This document shows, one piece after another, positions 23,101-35,882 of a stretch of 64,000 nt of DNA (position 1 is the first letter of the stretch; each line of letters starts with the position of its first letter). The DNA is from Marisa cornuarietis (taxonomy: Eukaryota; Mollusca; Gastropoda; Architaenioglossa; Ampullariidae): assembly GCA_004794655.1 (NCBI GenBank), contig SMMW01000186.1:558001-622000 (forward strand), read 5' to 3'. Under the pieces are notes generated by a model, which saw only the letters and a program-made list of their open reading frames with translations, was not told where the DNA came from and did no database searches. A program made the position numbers and the translations under genes.

Positions 23101-26100
23101 ATGTCACTGAAATCAATACAATAAGTTTTAATTGAATATTGCTGCTTAATCTAAGAAGCTTTATTATAACATGTATATTGAGCTCACTCCTAGAAGAATG
23201 TGTTGCAACACTATTTCCTTATTATTGTTGTTGTAAGATGAAAGTAGAAATGAAGATGAGTGGAATATGACCTGTAAGAATGGATGACTTTAACAGAAGA
23301 AAATAAATGTGTTCCTGCACATGTAATCCATTACATTATACAGTTCCTAGGAAAATTCCAAGCTATGTCATAAACACTAAGTATAAAGAAGACACTTCTC
23401 CTGTTGTGTTTTCCCCATTAAAGCTTGCAAGTGAGCTTACTTCAACTTCCATAATATCATGGATAAAATTCAAGATGCTTAGTGTATAAATACTATATTA
23501 TCTGATGTTATTCATAAAATTAAATAATAAAACATTTGATGCTGTGAACTGTATGTTTTTCTGCAATAATTCCTACAAAACTGTTAAAGCAAGTTGTATG
23601 CAATTTCAGGTGCCATGCAAGTCAAATTAGCCACAAAAGAAACGGTGGTGGGAAATGCTCTAGCCTTTGATTCTTCAGATGCATTTTCCTCGGAATTTGT
23701 CCATATCCTACATGATCATGAACTGGAGCTGCGCACAAGGCTTTTCAAGCAGTGGCAGGAAAGTAAGAACTGTGATTTGATCTTGGCAGCCAAAGGAGGA
23801 AAGCTATATGCACATTCATGTGTGGTGGCTGCCTTTAGTCCAAAAATTAGAACTCTTCTGGAAAATGGATCACAGATCTCCCCAGCGTTCACTGGAACTT
23901 ATATGCAGATCATATTTGAGTACAGTGTTATTCGATGCCTTCTTAGCATGATGTATACTGGAGTTCTCAGTTTTAACACTTCACTGTTGTCATCTGTGCT
24001 ATCTGCTGCAAGATGGCTGCAGATGGAAGAAATTGTTCGGGTCTGTCAGGACTTTAAAAGAGACACATCGACAACTGTGAAAGAAGAAGAGGAAGAAGTG
24101 CTTACAGACGAAAATGTTTTACTCCATATTAATGCAGCAAGCGACCATCAGAAAAGTAATCAAAACATTCATGAACCAAAAGATGACAATGAACTAGAAT
24201 TATCAACACAGCCCCTTTCAGAGAAGGAACACAGGGAGTCAATTCTGGGAGTGGAACCCAGGCATAGGAAAAATAGCCCTACAAAAATTGAAAAGAAATC
24301 AAACAGCCAAAATCGACCTAGAGGAAGGCCAAGAACTAAAAGCTTAAAGCAAGAATCACATGAGACAAATGTGCAGACAGACATTAACAGCAGTTCAATG
24401 GAAGATCAAGGAGAAAGTGATGATGCTTTGAACACAAATGAAACTGAGGGGGAGGAGGCAGATACTACTGGGGAAGTAAAGTCAGATGCTAAACATAACT
24501 CTAAGAGGCTTAGTAACAGTACATCAACACCAAGATCACCCAGGAAGCGTCGCACCACTAAAAAACTTGAAGAATACCTCAGCCTGGAAAACAAAAAGAA
24601 CAAGACAAGACGAAACTGCAGATCATCTCACTCATCGCCATCTAAGACAGATTCAGAAAAGTCTTCGTTAGAGAAGGAAACTTTAATTTTGGCAGGGACC
24701 TTGTTGTCTCATAATGACCTTATTGAAGCAGAGAGCATCAGCAAAACTGACAGTGCAGAACTGAATTTCTACCTGGGAAAGCTGGGACATATTAACTGTA
24801 AGAAATGCCTGGCCAAGTTCACAAAGGCAGAAGACTATAATGAACACCTAAACAACCACCCGACCTACTCCTGTGACGTTTGTGGAATGACCTACTTTCG
24901 GAAGTCCAACTTGACTCGGCATTTACGAACAAGTCACTTTAACCAACACCACCTGAACTGTAAGAAATGTGACTTTGTGGCGAAGACAGAGAGTGAACTG
25001 CGAAACCACTCCAAAGAAGTACACAATGAGAGCAAGCCATTCCAGTGTGAGCACCCAGGGTGCAAGTACACCACCTGGAAATTTGACTTCCTCCATCGCC
25101 ATGCAGAGATCCACAGGTAATTTCATAACTGTTTTGCATGTTTGCTGTACCCTTTTAAATTAATGTTAGACCAATTAATGTTGGGAGTATGGATCAGAGA
25201 CTATTATACAGAATTTGCGCTTAACGTTACCTTTGTAGGACAGACTTCCCAAATGTCCATTCAAAATTTCCTTGTGCACACTGGTGGACACTTTTTTCAC
25301 AAGTGAGTATAAATGAAGCTAAAATATTTAAAGGTAGAAAAGGCTCGTTCAGCAGTGAGCTTACTTGCACTTGCACATATGTCACACACATATATCTTAA
25401 ACAATACTTCAGTATGCTAGTTTAACTGCAAAACATTTTAAACCAGCTGTTAAAAAGTGAAGTGAAGGGCGGGGGGTTGGTAACTGTAAAAGTCAATGTG
25501 AAAGTTATGCAATTATTCATTTTGTTCCATATCTTTACCATATAATTATCTATGTCCCACTTTCCAGATTGTACTGCGTGTATGACATTCTTGAAATGGT
25601 TGACATGTGGTCACTAAGATAATGCTTTGTTACAGTGAAGTCAAGCGCTACATCTGTGACAAGTGTGGTCAGGGGTTTTCTCAGCATGCAGGACTCATGT
25701 CACATCACCGAGCCTGTTACCATCTGCAGCAGTACCTGTGTGATCTGTGTGGTCAGGCTTTTAACCATGTGCAGTCTATGCGAGCTCATCGCCGGACCAT
25801 CCATTATGGAGAGAAGCCCTTCACCTGCAGAGTGTGTGGCAACCCCTTCAGTGACCAGCGCAATTTGAAGCGACACATGCGAATCCATGAAAATGCCTTC
25901 CCTTATCAGTGTCACATCTGCAAGCAGAAGTATCGACACTCAAATTCACTGAAAGCTCACTTGAAGAAGCATGGTGATAACAACTTTGATGTCCAGATGG
26001 CCAGTGCTTTTAGCCTTGCAAGTGCACAGCTACACCACGCAAAGAGTTTGTCCAGCCCAGATAACAGGGAAGACCATTCGCCTGGCACTTCTGACGCTCT

Positions 26101-27073
26101 TAATGGTCTGTCTAAAGATGCTTTTTCTGAATTACCTTCCAGAGAGAGCAGTCTGTACAATGTTTACCCACATCTTAGCAACAGTGGGGAATCCAACATT
26201 GTGTTTCCTGGTCAGATACAACCAGACCTGGATGAAGGCAGCAAAGCAAGAGGCATAAGTAAAAGTCAAGCACTAAATGCAAGACATGTGACATCTAAAC
26301 GTGCCACTGTTGGCCAGGATGACAGCAGTGTCCTGGTTAGCCGGTCATTGCTGATTGAAAACAGGCGGGAGAGGTCTGCTGAGCATTCCTCAACGCCCAG
26401 GGTGTATATCCGCCACCACGGCCTCAACAGTCAGAAAAGAGCCAACAGCAATGGTGTCAGGGAGATGGCAGCCTCACCAGCTTGTCCTTCTACTATGAAC
26501 CCTGCATCTGATGCCCTGATGAACAGCAGCTTTGAGATTCACTCTATCCCTTCCATCATATTGGGCAGTGGCATCCAATCTTTTATTGATGTCCAGCCAG
26601 TCAGCGTTGACCAGCAGCTTCAAGGCATCATAGGAGACGTTTCTCATTCTGCCAGCTCTGTTTCCCTGCCTGTCGTAACGCTTGACTCGCAGTCACAGAG
26701 TCTGATGGATGATTCTACCCTTGGCTCTATTCCGCAGAACTTTACAGTCATTGTCACGCCTGGGACTAACTCTGGTGGACTCTACAGTTCACCTTCCAGC
26801 TCATACACACAAGTGGTGAGAACTGTGCCTTTGCACAGCGTCAGTGTCCATGTTGCTGGGTTCAACCGCGCACTTTCCACACATGGCAGTACAAGTTTGA
26901 CCCACCAGACTGTTGGAAAAGACAGGCAGATGCCTGATAGTGATGGTGATACTTGTGGTAGTGTAAGCAATGGTGCCATTGATGCTAGTGATAGTAATGG
27001 TGATACAGGCAGTGGTCAGACTCGATATGGTCTTGATACTTTGGCAGAGATTTGTTTCAATTCATCTCAGTAG
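20145..27073 (+). CDS. BTB domain / AT-hook / eight C2H2 zinc-finger protein, about 983 aa
   Basis: Exons 20145-20151, 23610-25116 and 25636-27073 join in phase (2952 bases). The first coding exon is only ATGGCAG, inferred because it has a good donor and restores an in-frame start (MAGAMQVKLA). Without it the start would be the ATG at 23615. Domain order: BTB/POZ domain (about residues 35-155, CDLILAAKGGKLYAHSCVV and YSVIRCLLSMMYTG); an acidic and basic linker with an AT-hook (RPRGRPRTK) and a basic patch (SPRKRRTTKK); eight C2H2 fingers, four before and four after the last intron; and a long Ser-rich C-terminus. BTB-zinc-finger proteins are nuclear DNA-binding regulators that dimerise through BTB. 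BTB plus AT-hook plus eight fingers is the layout of vertebrate ZBTB24, but orthology is unproven. Confidence 0.88.
20152..23609 (+). other. Intron 1 of the BTB-zinc-finger gene
   Basis: Opens GTTAGT and closes TTTCAG. It is AT-rich with chance ORFs only; I see no recognisable repeat family, RNA gene or conserved exon in these 3.4 kb. Confidence 0.5.
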
Positions 27074-27335
27074 AGAAGTTTGGTTATAAAATAACTTTTT
27101 TTTGTTTGTTTGAAAGAGAAATGTTCAACGTTTCCACAGCTGTTTTGTTAAATAATTGCTTGCCTGCAAACTCAAAATAAGTACCTTGCAAACATATACT
27201 TTCTTTATTACTTTTATTCATTACAGATTTTTTACATGCCAGATGTTGACATAGCTAATGTATTCATTGTTGACACATAACAACAGATTTGTGTAGTTAA
27301 ACTGTAGAAAAGGAAGGCAAACCCCTTTGAAATAT

Positions 27336-27510
27336 GGGCGGTCCAGTGGCACAACGGTTAGCGCCTGTCACCAATACAGTGAGGGCTGGCTCAGATCTTG
27401 TCTCAGGAACTCTGTTCTTTTTGTGCATGTGGCATCTGTTTACAGGGCTGGCTGCCTTGGCGAGATATAGCCTTAATTGCTGGCTCGGTGTAAAACACCA
27501 ATTTCCCCAC
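27336..27510 (+). mobile_element. tRNA-derived SINE copy
   Basis: Starts GGGCGGTCCAGTGGCACAAC and ends near CTCGGTGTAAAACACCAATT. It is collinear with the copy at 10717-10884, with scattered differences. Same orientation as the neighbouring gene. Confidence 0.75.
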
Positions 27511-28499
27511 TTCTCTTTTGACATATGTGTTCACTGTCCCTTCAAATAGTGGGAAATCACCATTAGTTAAGAGCATCTTTATCTTTTGCATGGTATTGTG
27601 TTGTTATAGTAATGAGATTACAGCAAAATGTGATATTACATTTCTATAGTTTTCTCTTTTTCCAGACTGAACTGGAATATTTTTCTCATGTCAATGCCGA
27701 TGATGATAGATAAAGTGCCACGGTATTCATGGTATTCAATCTCACTGCAGGAAATTTGTGTATAGACTTTATAGAGTTTTGTTTTTTCCAACCATAACCA
27801 TAACCATATGACTTTCCTTTAGTTCCTAATCTTTTGTCATCGAATTAGTCCATAATAAATATTTTCATTTCATTTTACACTAAGAGAAAAGACATGCCCC
27901 TCTAAATGAATGATGCACTGAACACCATACAGCATTAAACAACATATAGTTGTATGATCTTTATAACCATATTTTACATTTGAGCCAATATGACAGAAAA
28001 GGCTAAAGATATGATAAAGGTTAGAGATAAATTTCCACATAAAAATGTTAATTGCTTGCAGGAAGGAACCCTATAATCTGTTGTATGCACACAAGTAAAG
28101 GAAAACCACCAGTTGATATTAATTTAAACCTCTTCTAACAGGACAGAGCACCTGGATTTGTCTTAGACTTGAACACAAAGTTGAATAGTTGCTTGACAAC
28201 AATACAGAAATGCAAATTGTTAGGCTTTTAAAGTTCTGTGGTAATTTATTAAGCCTTTACTTTCATCAACCTTATCTCATAAAACTGTTTATAATTTGTA
28301 CAGTTTGCATTGAGACAGCAGTGTCTGCTATCTTGTTCAAGTATTTGTAGTCTATGCATAAACTGCCTTTGCTATAATTTGCTAATTCTATTAAATTACA
28401 GTCACTAGAAGTTGTGCCTTGTTGGCTTATGCTAGTGTCAGCAACTTGTGTATAGGCCAGAGCTAAGGTAATGTAAGGTTGTGAGCAGAGGAGTGTATG

Positions 28500-28589
28500 C
28501 TAACTCTTTATAGTTCAGTCAAATGCATTTATTGGAAAAAACCACATCCAGTCTGGCTGAGGAAGAAACCCTGAGCTATAAGGAATTAA
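28500..28589. mobile_element. Short inverted-repeat element related to 1295-1395
   Basis: Left part TAACTCTTTATAGTTCAGTC matches the element in the NOMO intron. The right end, reverse complemented, reads TTAATTCCTTATAGCTCAG. The left edge is CTAA rather than TTAA (a decayed border). Length is about 90 bases; no coding capacity. Confidence 0.5.
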
Positions 28590-29882
28590 AGCTGTTGGAT
28601 GTTAGAGCAGCTGTAAGCTTGATTATGTATGCACAATATACTGCTATCCAGTTTCACTGTCATGTCATATAACATTATTAAGAAAGATATTGTATTCTCG
28701 TTAGTTCTTTAGCAAAATGCAACTTCTTTTTCAAAGTGTGTGAGGCTCCATAACACAGTGAATGTAAAATGAAAGTGAATGTTGTGAGGAAAGCATCATG
28801 CAGTCTCATAAAAATGAGAAGTACAGGAAAATAAAAAGTCACATAAGTTTAAAATAATAGACCCAGAAATAATTATAAAAATAATAGCTCCATTTCTGCT
28901 GCTACTTGAATGAAAATCATGCTTTGACTGGCTTATTTTCCACAGCCATTTACTGTGGATATAAAAAATAAATTATTTTCTTTACAAAATATTTATGTTT
29001 CAGTTTATTCATTGTGCGTTCCCTTGACTTTCTTCTTATGATTCCCCCCCCCCCCCACACATGTTACCCATAATTTTTACTTTTATCATAATCTTCTATT
29101 TCTGTTTTTTCAGGATGTTAAAAAAAATTCAGCTTTACAGGTATGACTTATCTTGTGCACATAGGATTCTGTGTGCATGAAAATTGTGTCTGCTTTTAGA
29201 AGGGGTTTATTGCCTCATTCCCCTTCCTTTGAAACAGAAAAGGGATAAATATGAAGCGTCTTAATGTCACCATTTAAGTCCATAAAATATAAGAATACTT
29301 GAATTTGACCAGTCAAATGTTGTCATGATCAACCCTCAAAACTCCTACAGTGACATAGTTTATATTTCCTCATTTAGAGAAGCAATCTAACTTGTCAACT
29401 TGCTTGTTAGTGAGGCCCCTAACCATTAAAAGGACTCACAACATAAGTAGAGACAAGAGTAGTGCTAATGTTAAAACCATCATTTGTCACCACTACAGCA
29501 AAAATTGCATTTTTTTAAATGACTGTATGTAAAGCTTAGTGAATCTTTGTCTAGAAATGTTGAGGACAGGATTTTAACATCACATGCACAAAAGAGGTCA
29601 AACTTGTGACATCACATTTGTTTGCAGATTTGTTGCCTTGACATCTAAAGGTATCCATGCATAAACTTGATGTCCGTGTTGTTAACATCTTTCTGTGCAT
29701 GGTGATGTTTGTTTGCCTGTATCTTGAGAATGGAAGGGGGGATTTGTCCAGATTTTGGGATATATCTTGCAGTGGGCTTTTCCCAGTCCTTAGGTCAAAA
29801 AACCAAAACAAAACAGGTCCGTGCCAGACCTTTCATGCTTCCTACTTTGGTGGACACCATTTTAAATATATATTGATATGCT

Positions 29883-30080
29883 GATTTATGACACTCTCCA
29901 TCCTTACTGTTCCCAGATTTTGTGTCTTTTATGTTTGTCTTTTATTACTTGTATTCATAGTTGTTTTCTCTTTTTGTCCTTCGTATTCTGTGTCTTATTT
30001 GTCACAAGCGCTGAGAGCATGCTCCTTCGTGAGCATGATATTGCGCTATATAAATAGCATGTATTACTATTATACATCTA
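29883..30080 (+). mobile_element. LINE 3'-tail-like segment (unit A)
   Basis: A T-rich stretch leads into GAGCATGATATTGCGCTATA and then an ATT-like run. This resembles the 3' end of the LINE at 39336-40858, where TGCGCATTATAA precedes an ATT tract. It is probably a 5'-truncated LINE of a related family. The same segment occurs in unit B about 3820 bases later. Confidence 0.4.
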
Positions 30081-30461
30081 TTAGAGGTTTAATATGCACA
30101 CACAATTTATGTTTGGTGCCCCCAACCGGGTTAATCCTTTTTTAACACGAGTAGCAATGTAAAAAGAAAATTAATGGTCATAAACAGCTAGATCGGTTAT
30201 TGACAGATAACAAAAACATATCGAAGTCAGTGTCTGCTCAGATACACGAAGGGAAATAATCCAATACTTTACATTTATGGGGCATGTGATAGATCACTCC
30301 TTAATAATGTCTAAAAAAGTTTGGGGTGCAAAAACAAAAACCCACGAAGGAGACAGCTATGCATCATATCAATATTTAATAATAGAAATATAAAATGCCA
30401 TTAATGTATCTTTGATAAGAAAAAAATGTATATATATATATAATGGATACTGAGAACACCA

Positions 30462-32540
30462 GTTTGAGATTCATCAGATGGACTTTCCTCTGAATTTCTT
30501 CATATACTTCATGATCATGAAATTGAGTTACGCATGAGGCTTTTTAACTCTCTTTGGCTGGAAAGGCCTTTGCCGGCTAGCACAGCAAGGCAATTTTCAT
30601 TACTTTTTATTGCAAAGTTCAAGTTCTCTCTTTTCCAAAAATGTATAGGTTTTTTGGTCTAATGTTTATCTCAGAGCAGCAATAATAAAAAACAAACTTC
30701 ACCCACTGTCATCTTTGCAGTCTTCAGTTATAAGCCAGTCATTGTAATGTTACATTTTTATGTTGAACCAAGAGGGTTAAGCAGTGGCAGGAAAGTAGAA
30801 ATTATAATCTGACCCTGGCAGTAAAATGAGGTGAGCTTCATGCACACTCATGTGTCAGGCCTGCCTTCAGTTGAAAAATTAGAATGCTGCTGGAGAATGC
30901 ATCACAGACATCCCCTGCTTTTACTGGAATCTTTTTGCAAATTATATTTGATTACAGTGTCATTAGATGCCTTATAAACACAATGTATACTGGGATTCTC
31001 AGTTTTAGTATTTCACTTTTATCTTCTGTGCTGTCTGCTGCAATATGGTTGCAGATGGAAGAAATTGTTAAAGTGTGCCAGGACTTAAAAAGGGACACTT
31101 AGAGTTCTTCAACTGTGAAAGAAGAAGAGGATCGAAGAGGTTCTTCCAAATGAAGCAGTCTTACTTTGTGTGAATGTAGCAGGTGACCATCAGAAAAAGG
31201 AGTAACACTTGGACACTAAAATCTGTCGGTGACCCAATTATATTACCAGCTATGCCTCATGAAGAAAAGGAACAAGGGTAAAACAAGCAAAACAGGATTC
31301 CAGAAAAGTGACTCCAACAAAATAAAGATGACAAATCACACAAGGCCCCAAAGAAGCCCAATAAACATTCAGATCAAGAAATACAGGATATGAAATTGCA
31401 AGCAGATATTAATAACAGTGTAGCAGAAGACAAAACAGATGTCAATAATGTTTCAGCAAAGCAAGAAAGTAAAGTTTCTTTAGAAATTGTTGCAGAAAAC
31501 GTGTATTCCGACTGTGTTCTTATAAGATCTGGCAGCAGTATACTGACATCAGGCTAAGTTTGAAAATATTGTATAACTAAGAAGCTCACAAAATATCATG
31601 GCACAAAACACAAAAGGAGCAAAAAAAGTAAAAATTGTAGGTCCTCTGCTTCTTTCCCTGTCCAGGTTGAATCTAGAATGTCTGCATTAGAAAAAAGAAC
31701 CTGAGTTGAAAAGTACTTTTATCACATGGCCAGTTCCTGAAATAAAAAATGACAGTGCAGAGCAGAATTTTTACCTGGGAAAATTAGGTTATATCGACTG
31801 TAAGAAGTGCTTGGCCAGGTATTCCAGCATGGAAGACTATGAAGAGCATTTGAAGAACCACCCAGTATACCTGTGCAATATTAGTGAGGACATCTCTTTC
31901 TAAAAGTCCAACCTAACTCGGCACAAGCGAACAAGCCACTTCATGCAGCACCACGTCATGCATACAGTGTGGCTTCCTGGCAAAGACAGAAGGTGAATTG
32001 AGACCCCATGCAATGGATGCTCACAATGAGAGCAAACCATTCCAATGTGATTCTCCTGGATGAAGTACATGATGATGATGTCGATTTATAATGCGCAGGT
32101 ATCCATTCAAAAGAATGCTCATTGCGCAGCAAAAACAGAAGAGAAGAAAAAAATAAAGCAACAGGAAAGTAAAAAATAATAACGACATAAGTAGTGCTAG
32201 GTTGTTTAAGTCCATCTTAAGTAAACAATGAGTCTTCTTTTCCTCAGTGAGGTGAAGCACTATGTGTGTGACAAATGTGACCATGAGTTTTCTCAGCATG
32301 CACGACTCATGTCACATCACTGAGCTTGCTACCATCTGCAACAGTACCTGTGTGATCTGTGTGGCCAGGCTTTTAACCGTGTGCAGTCTATGCATCCTCA
32401 TTGCTGGACTATCCACTGTGGAGAGAAACCCTTCACCTGTAAACTGTGTGGCAACCCCTTCAGTGACCAATGCAATTTACCATGAAAATGTCTTTCCTTA
32501 TCAGTGTCACATCTGCCAGCAGAAGTATTGACACTCAAGC
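30462..32540 (+). pseudogene. BTB-zinc-finger pseudogene, copy A
   Basis: A decayed copy of the gene at 20145-27073. BTB-encoding sequence is recognisable at about 30465-31100 (FDYSVIRCLINTMYTG against the parent's FEYSVIRCLLSMMYTG). Finger-region sequence is recognisable at about 31740-32060 and the last four fingers at about 32252-32540. Stops and frameshifts break it (a stop follows the BTB part at about 31100 and finger 2 is lost at about 31900). A TTAA transposon splits the BTB part at 30544-30780, a LINE fragment splits finger 4, and a 629-base deletion removes the end of finger 4 and the adjoining intron. Not translatable as a whole. Confidence 0.9.
30544..30780. mobile_element. TTAA-bounded DNA transposon inserted in pseudogene (unit A)
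   Basis: About 233 bases plus a duplicated TTAA. The left end after TTAA is CTCTCTTTGGCTGG and the right end reverse complemented is CCCTCTTGGTTCAA, giving short imperfect inverted repeats. The intact gene reads GGCTTTTCAAGCAGTGG at this place. The pseudogene reads GGCTTTTTAA, the insert, then TTAAGCAGTGG, so a C-to-T change made the TTAA target. The unit B copy is at 34364-34600. Confidence 0.8.
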
Positions 32541-34363
32541 TTAACTTCTTTTTCAAAGTGTGTGAGGCTCCATAACACAGTGAATGTAAAATGAAAGTGA
32601 ATGTTGTGAGGAAAGCATCATGCAGTCTCATAAAAATGAGAAGTACAGGAAAATAAAAAGTCACATAAGTTTAAAATAATAGACCCAGAAATAATTATAA
32701 AAATAATAGCTCCATTTCTGCTGCTACTTGAATGAAAATCATGCTTTGACTGGCTTATTTTCCACAGCCATTTACTGTGGATATAAAAAATAAATTATTT
32801 TCTTTACAAAATATTTATGTTTCAGTTTATTCATTGTGCGTTCCCTTGACTTTCTTCTTATGATTCCCCCCCCCCCACACATGTTACCCATAATTTTTAC
32901 TTTTATCATAATCTTCTATTTCTGTTTTTTCAGGATGTTAAAAAAAATTCAGCTTTACAGGTATGACTTATCTTGTGCACATAGGATTCTGTGTGCATGA
33001 AAATTGTGTCTGCTTTTAGAAGGGGTTTATTGCCTCATTCCCCTTCCTTTGAAACAGAAAAGGGATAAATATGAAGCGTCTTAATGTCACCATTTAAGTC
33101 CATAAAATATAAGAATACTTGAATTTGACCAGTCAAATGTTGTCATGATCAACCCTCAAAACTCCTACAGTGACATAGTTTATATTTCCTCATTTAGAGA
33201 AGCAATCTAACTTGTCAACTTGCTTGTTAGTGAGGCCCCTAACCATTAAAAGGACTCACAACATAAGTAGAGACAAGAGTAGTGCTAATGTTAAAACCAT
33301 CATTTGTCACCACTACAGCAAAAATTGCATTTTTTTAAATGACTGTATGTAAAGCTTAGTGAATCTTTGTCTAGAAATGTTGAGGACAGGATTTTAACAT
33401 CACATGCACAAAAGAGGTCAAACTTGTGACATCACATTTGTTTGCAGATTTGTTGCCTTGACATCTAAAGGTATCCATGCATAAACTTGATGTCCGTGTT
33501 GTTAACATCTTTCTGTGCATGGTGATGTTTGTTTGCCTGTATCTTGAGAATGGAAGGGGGGATTTGTCCAGATTTTGGGATATATCTTGCAGTGGGCTTT
33601 TCCCAGTCCTTAGGTCAAAAAACCAAAACAAAACAGGTCCGTGCCAGACCTTTCATGCTTCCTACTTTGGTGGACACCATTTTAAATATATATTGATATG
33701 CTGATTTATGACACTCTCCATCCTTACTGTTCCCAGATTTTGTGTCTTTTATGTTTGTCTTTTATTACTTGTATTCATAGTTGTTTTCTCTTTTTGTCCT
33801 TCGTATTCTGTGTCTTATTTGTCACAAGCGCTGAGAGCATGCTCCTTCGTGAGCATGATATTGCGCTATATAAATAGCATGTATTACTATTATACATCTA
33901 TTAGAGGTTTAATATGCACACACAATTTATGTTTGGTGCCCCCAACCGGGTTAATCCTTTTTTAACACGAGTAGCAATGTAAAAAGAAAATTAATGGTCA
34001 TAAACAGCTAGATCGGTTATTGACAGATAACAAAAACATATCGAAGTCAGTGTCTGCTCAGATACACGAAGGGAAATAATCCAATACTTTACATTTATGG
34101 GGCATGTGATAGATCACTCCTTAATAATGTCTAAAAAAGTTTGGGGTGCAAAAACAAAAACCCACGAAGGAGACAGCTATGCATCATATCAATATTTAAT
34201 AATAGAAATATAAAATGCCATTAATGTATCTTTGATAAGAAAAAAATGTATATATATATATAATGGATACTGAGAACACCAGTTTGAGATTCATCAGATG
34301 GACTTTCCTCTGAATTTCTTCATATACTTCATGATCATGAAATTGAGTTACGCATGAGGCTTT

Positions 34364-34600
34364 TTAACTCTCTTTGGCTGGAAAGGCCTTTGCCGGCTAG
34401 CACAGCAAGGCAATTTTCATTACTTTTTATTGCAAAGTTCAAGTTCTCTCTTTTCCAAAAATGTATAGGTTTTTTGGTCTAATGTTTATCTCAGAGCAGC
34501 AATAATAAAAAACAAACTTCACCCACTGTCATCTTTGCAGTCTTCAGTTATAAGCCAGTCATTGTAATGTTACATTTTTATGTTGAACCAAGAGGGTTAA
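34364..34600. mobile_element. TTAA-bounded DNA transposon inserted in pseudogene (unit B)
   Basis: Counterpart of 30544-30780 at an offset of 3820 bases, with the same TTAA borders. The insertion therefore predates the tandem duplication. Confidence 0.8.
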
Positions 34601-35882
34601 GCAGTGGCAGGAAAGTAGAAATTATAATCTGACCCTGGCAGTAAAATGAGGTGAGCTTCATGCACACTCATGTGTCAGGCCTGCCTTCAGTTGAAAAATT
34701 AGAATGCTGCTGGAGAATGCATCACAGACATCCCCTGCTTTTACTGGAATCTTTTTGCAAATTATATTTGATTACAGTGTCATTAGATGCCTTATAAACA
34801 CAATGTATACTGGGATTCTCAGTTTTAGTATTTCACTTTTATCTTCTGTGCTGTCTGCTGCAATATGGTTGCAGATGGAAGAAATTGTTAAAGTGTGCCA
34901 GGACTTAAAAAGGGACACTTAGAGTTCTTCAACTGTGAAAGAAGAAGAGGATCGAAGAGGTTCTTCCAAATGAAGCAGTCTTACTTTGTGTGAATGTAGC
35001 AGGTGACCATCAGAAAAAGGAGTAACACTTGGACACTAAAATCTGTCGGTGACCCAATTATATTACCAGCTATGCCTCATGAAGAAAAGGAACAAGGGTA
35101 AAACAAGCAAAACAGGATTCCAGAAAAGTGACTCCAACAAAATAAAGATGACAAATCACACAAGGCCCCAAAGAAGCCCAATAAACATTCAGATCAAGAA
35201 ATACAGGATATGAAATTGCAAGCAGATATTAATAACAGTGTAGCAGAAGACAAAACAGATGTCAATAATGTTTCAGCAAAGCAAGAAAGTAAAGTTTCTT
35301 TAGAAATTGTTGCAGAAAACGTGTATTCCGACTGTGTTCTTATAAGATCTGGCAGCAGTATACTGACATCAGGCTAAGTTTGAAAATATTGTATAACTAA
35401 GAAGCTCACAAAATATCATGGCACAAAACACAAAAGGAGCAAAAAAAGTAAAAATTGTAGGTCCTCTGCTTCTTTCCCTGTCCAGGTTGAATCTAGAATG
35501 TCTGCATTAGAAAAAAGAACCTGAGTTGAAAAGTACTTTTATCACATGGCCAGTTCCTGAAATAAAAAATGACAGTGCAGAGCAGAATTTTTACCTGGGA
35601 AAATTAGGTTATATCGACTGTAAGAAGTGCTTGGCCAGGTATTCCAGCATGGAAGACTATGAAGAGCATTTGAAGAACCACCCAGTATACCTGTGCAATA
35701 TTAGTGAGGACATCTCTTTCTAAAAGTCCAACCTAACTCGGCACAAGCGAACAAGCCACTTCATGCAGCACCACGTCATGCATACAGTGTGGCTTCCTGG
35801 CAAAGACAGAAGGTGAATTGAGACCCCATGCAATGGATGCTCACAATGAGAGCAAACCATTCCAATGTGATTCTCCTGGATG

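Larger units (their letters stand above)
27074..28720. other. 3' flank of BTB-zinc-finger gene
   Basis: Presumed 3' untranslated region, then intergenic DNA containing the SINE at 27336-27510 and the small TTAA-type element at 28500-28589. No coding signal. The duplicated block begins at 28721. Confidence 0.5.
28721..32540 (+). repeat. Tandem duplication, unit A
   Basis: Starts AACTTCTTTTTCAAAGTGTG and ends at ACACTCAAGC. It recurs as unit B with an offset of 3822 bases, dropping to 3820 after a C run that is 13 long here and 11 long in unit B. Every ORF compared between the units translates identically. Unit A lacks about 629 bases present in unit B (breakpoint near 32235). It contains the degraded BTB-zinc-finger pseudogene. 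Confidence 0.95.

Noticed and set aside
29551..30145. ORFs repeated exactly at 33371-33965
   Set aside because: They recur only because the DNA is tandemly duplicated; neither has a recognisable domain.
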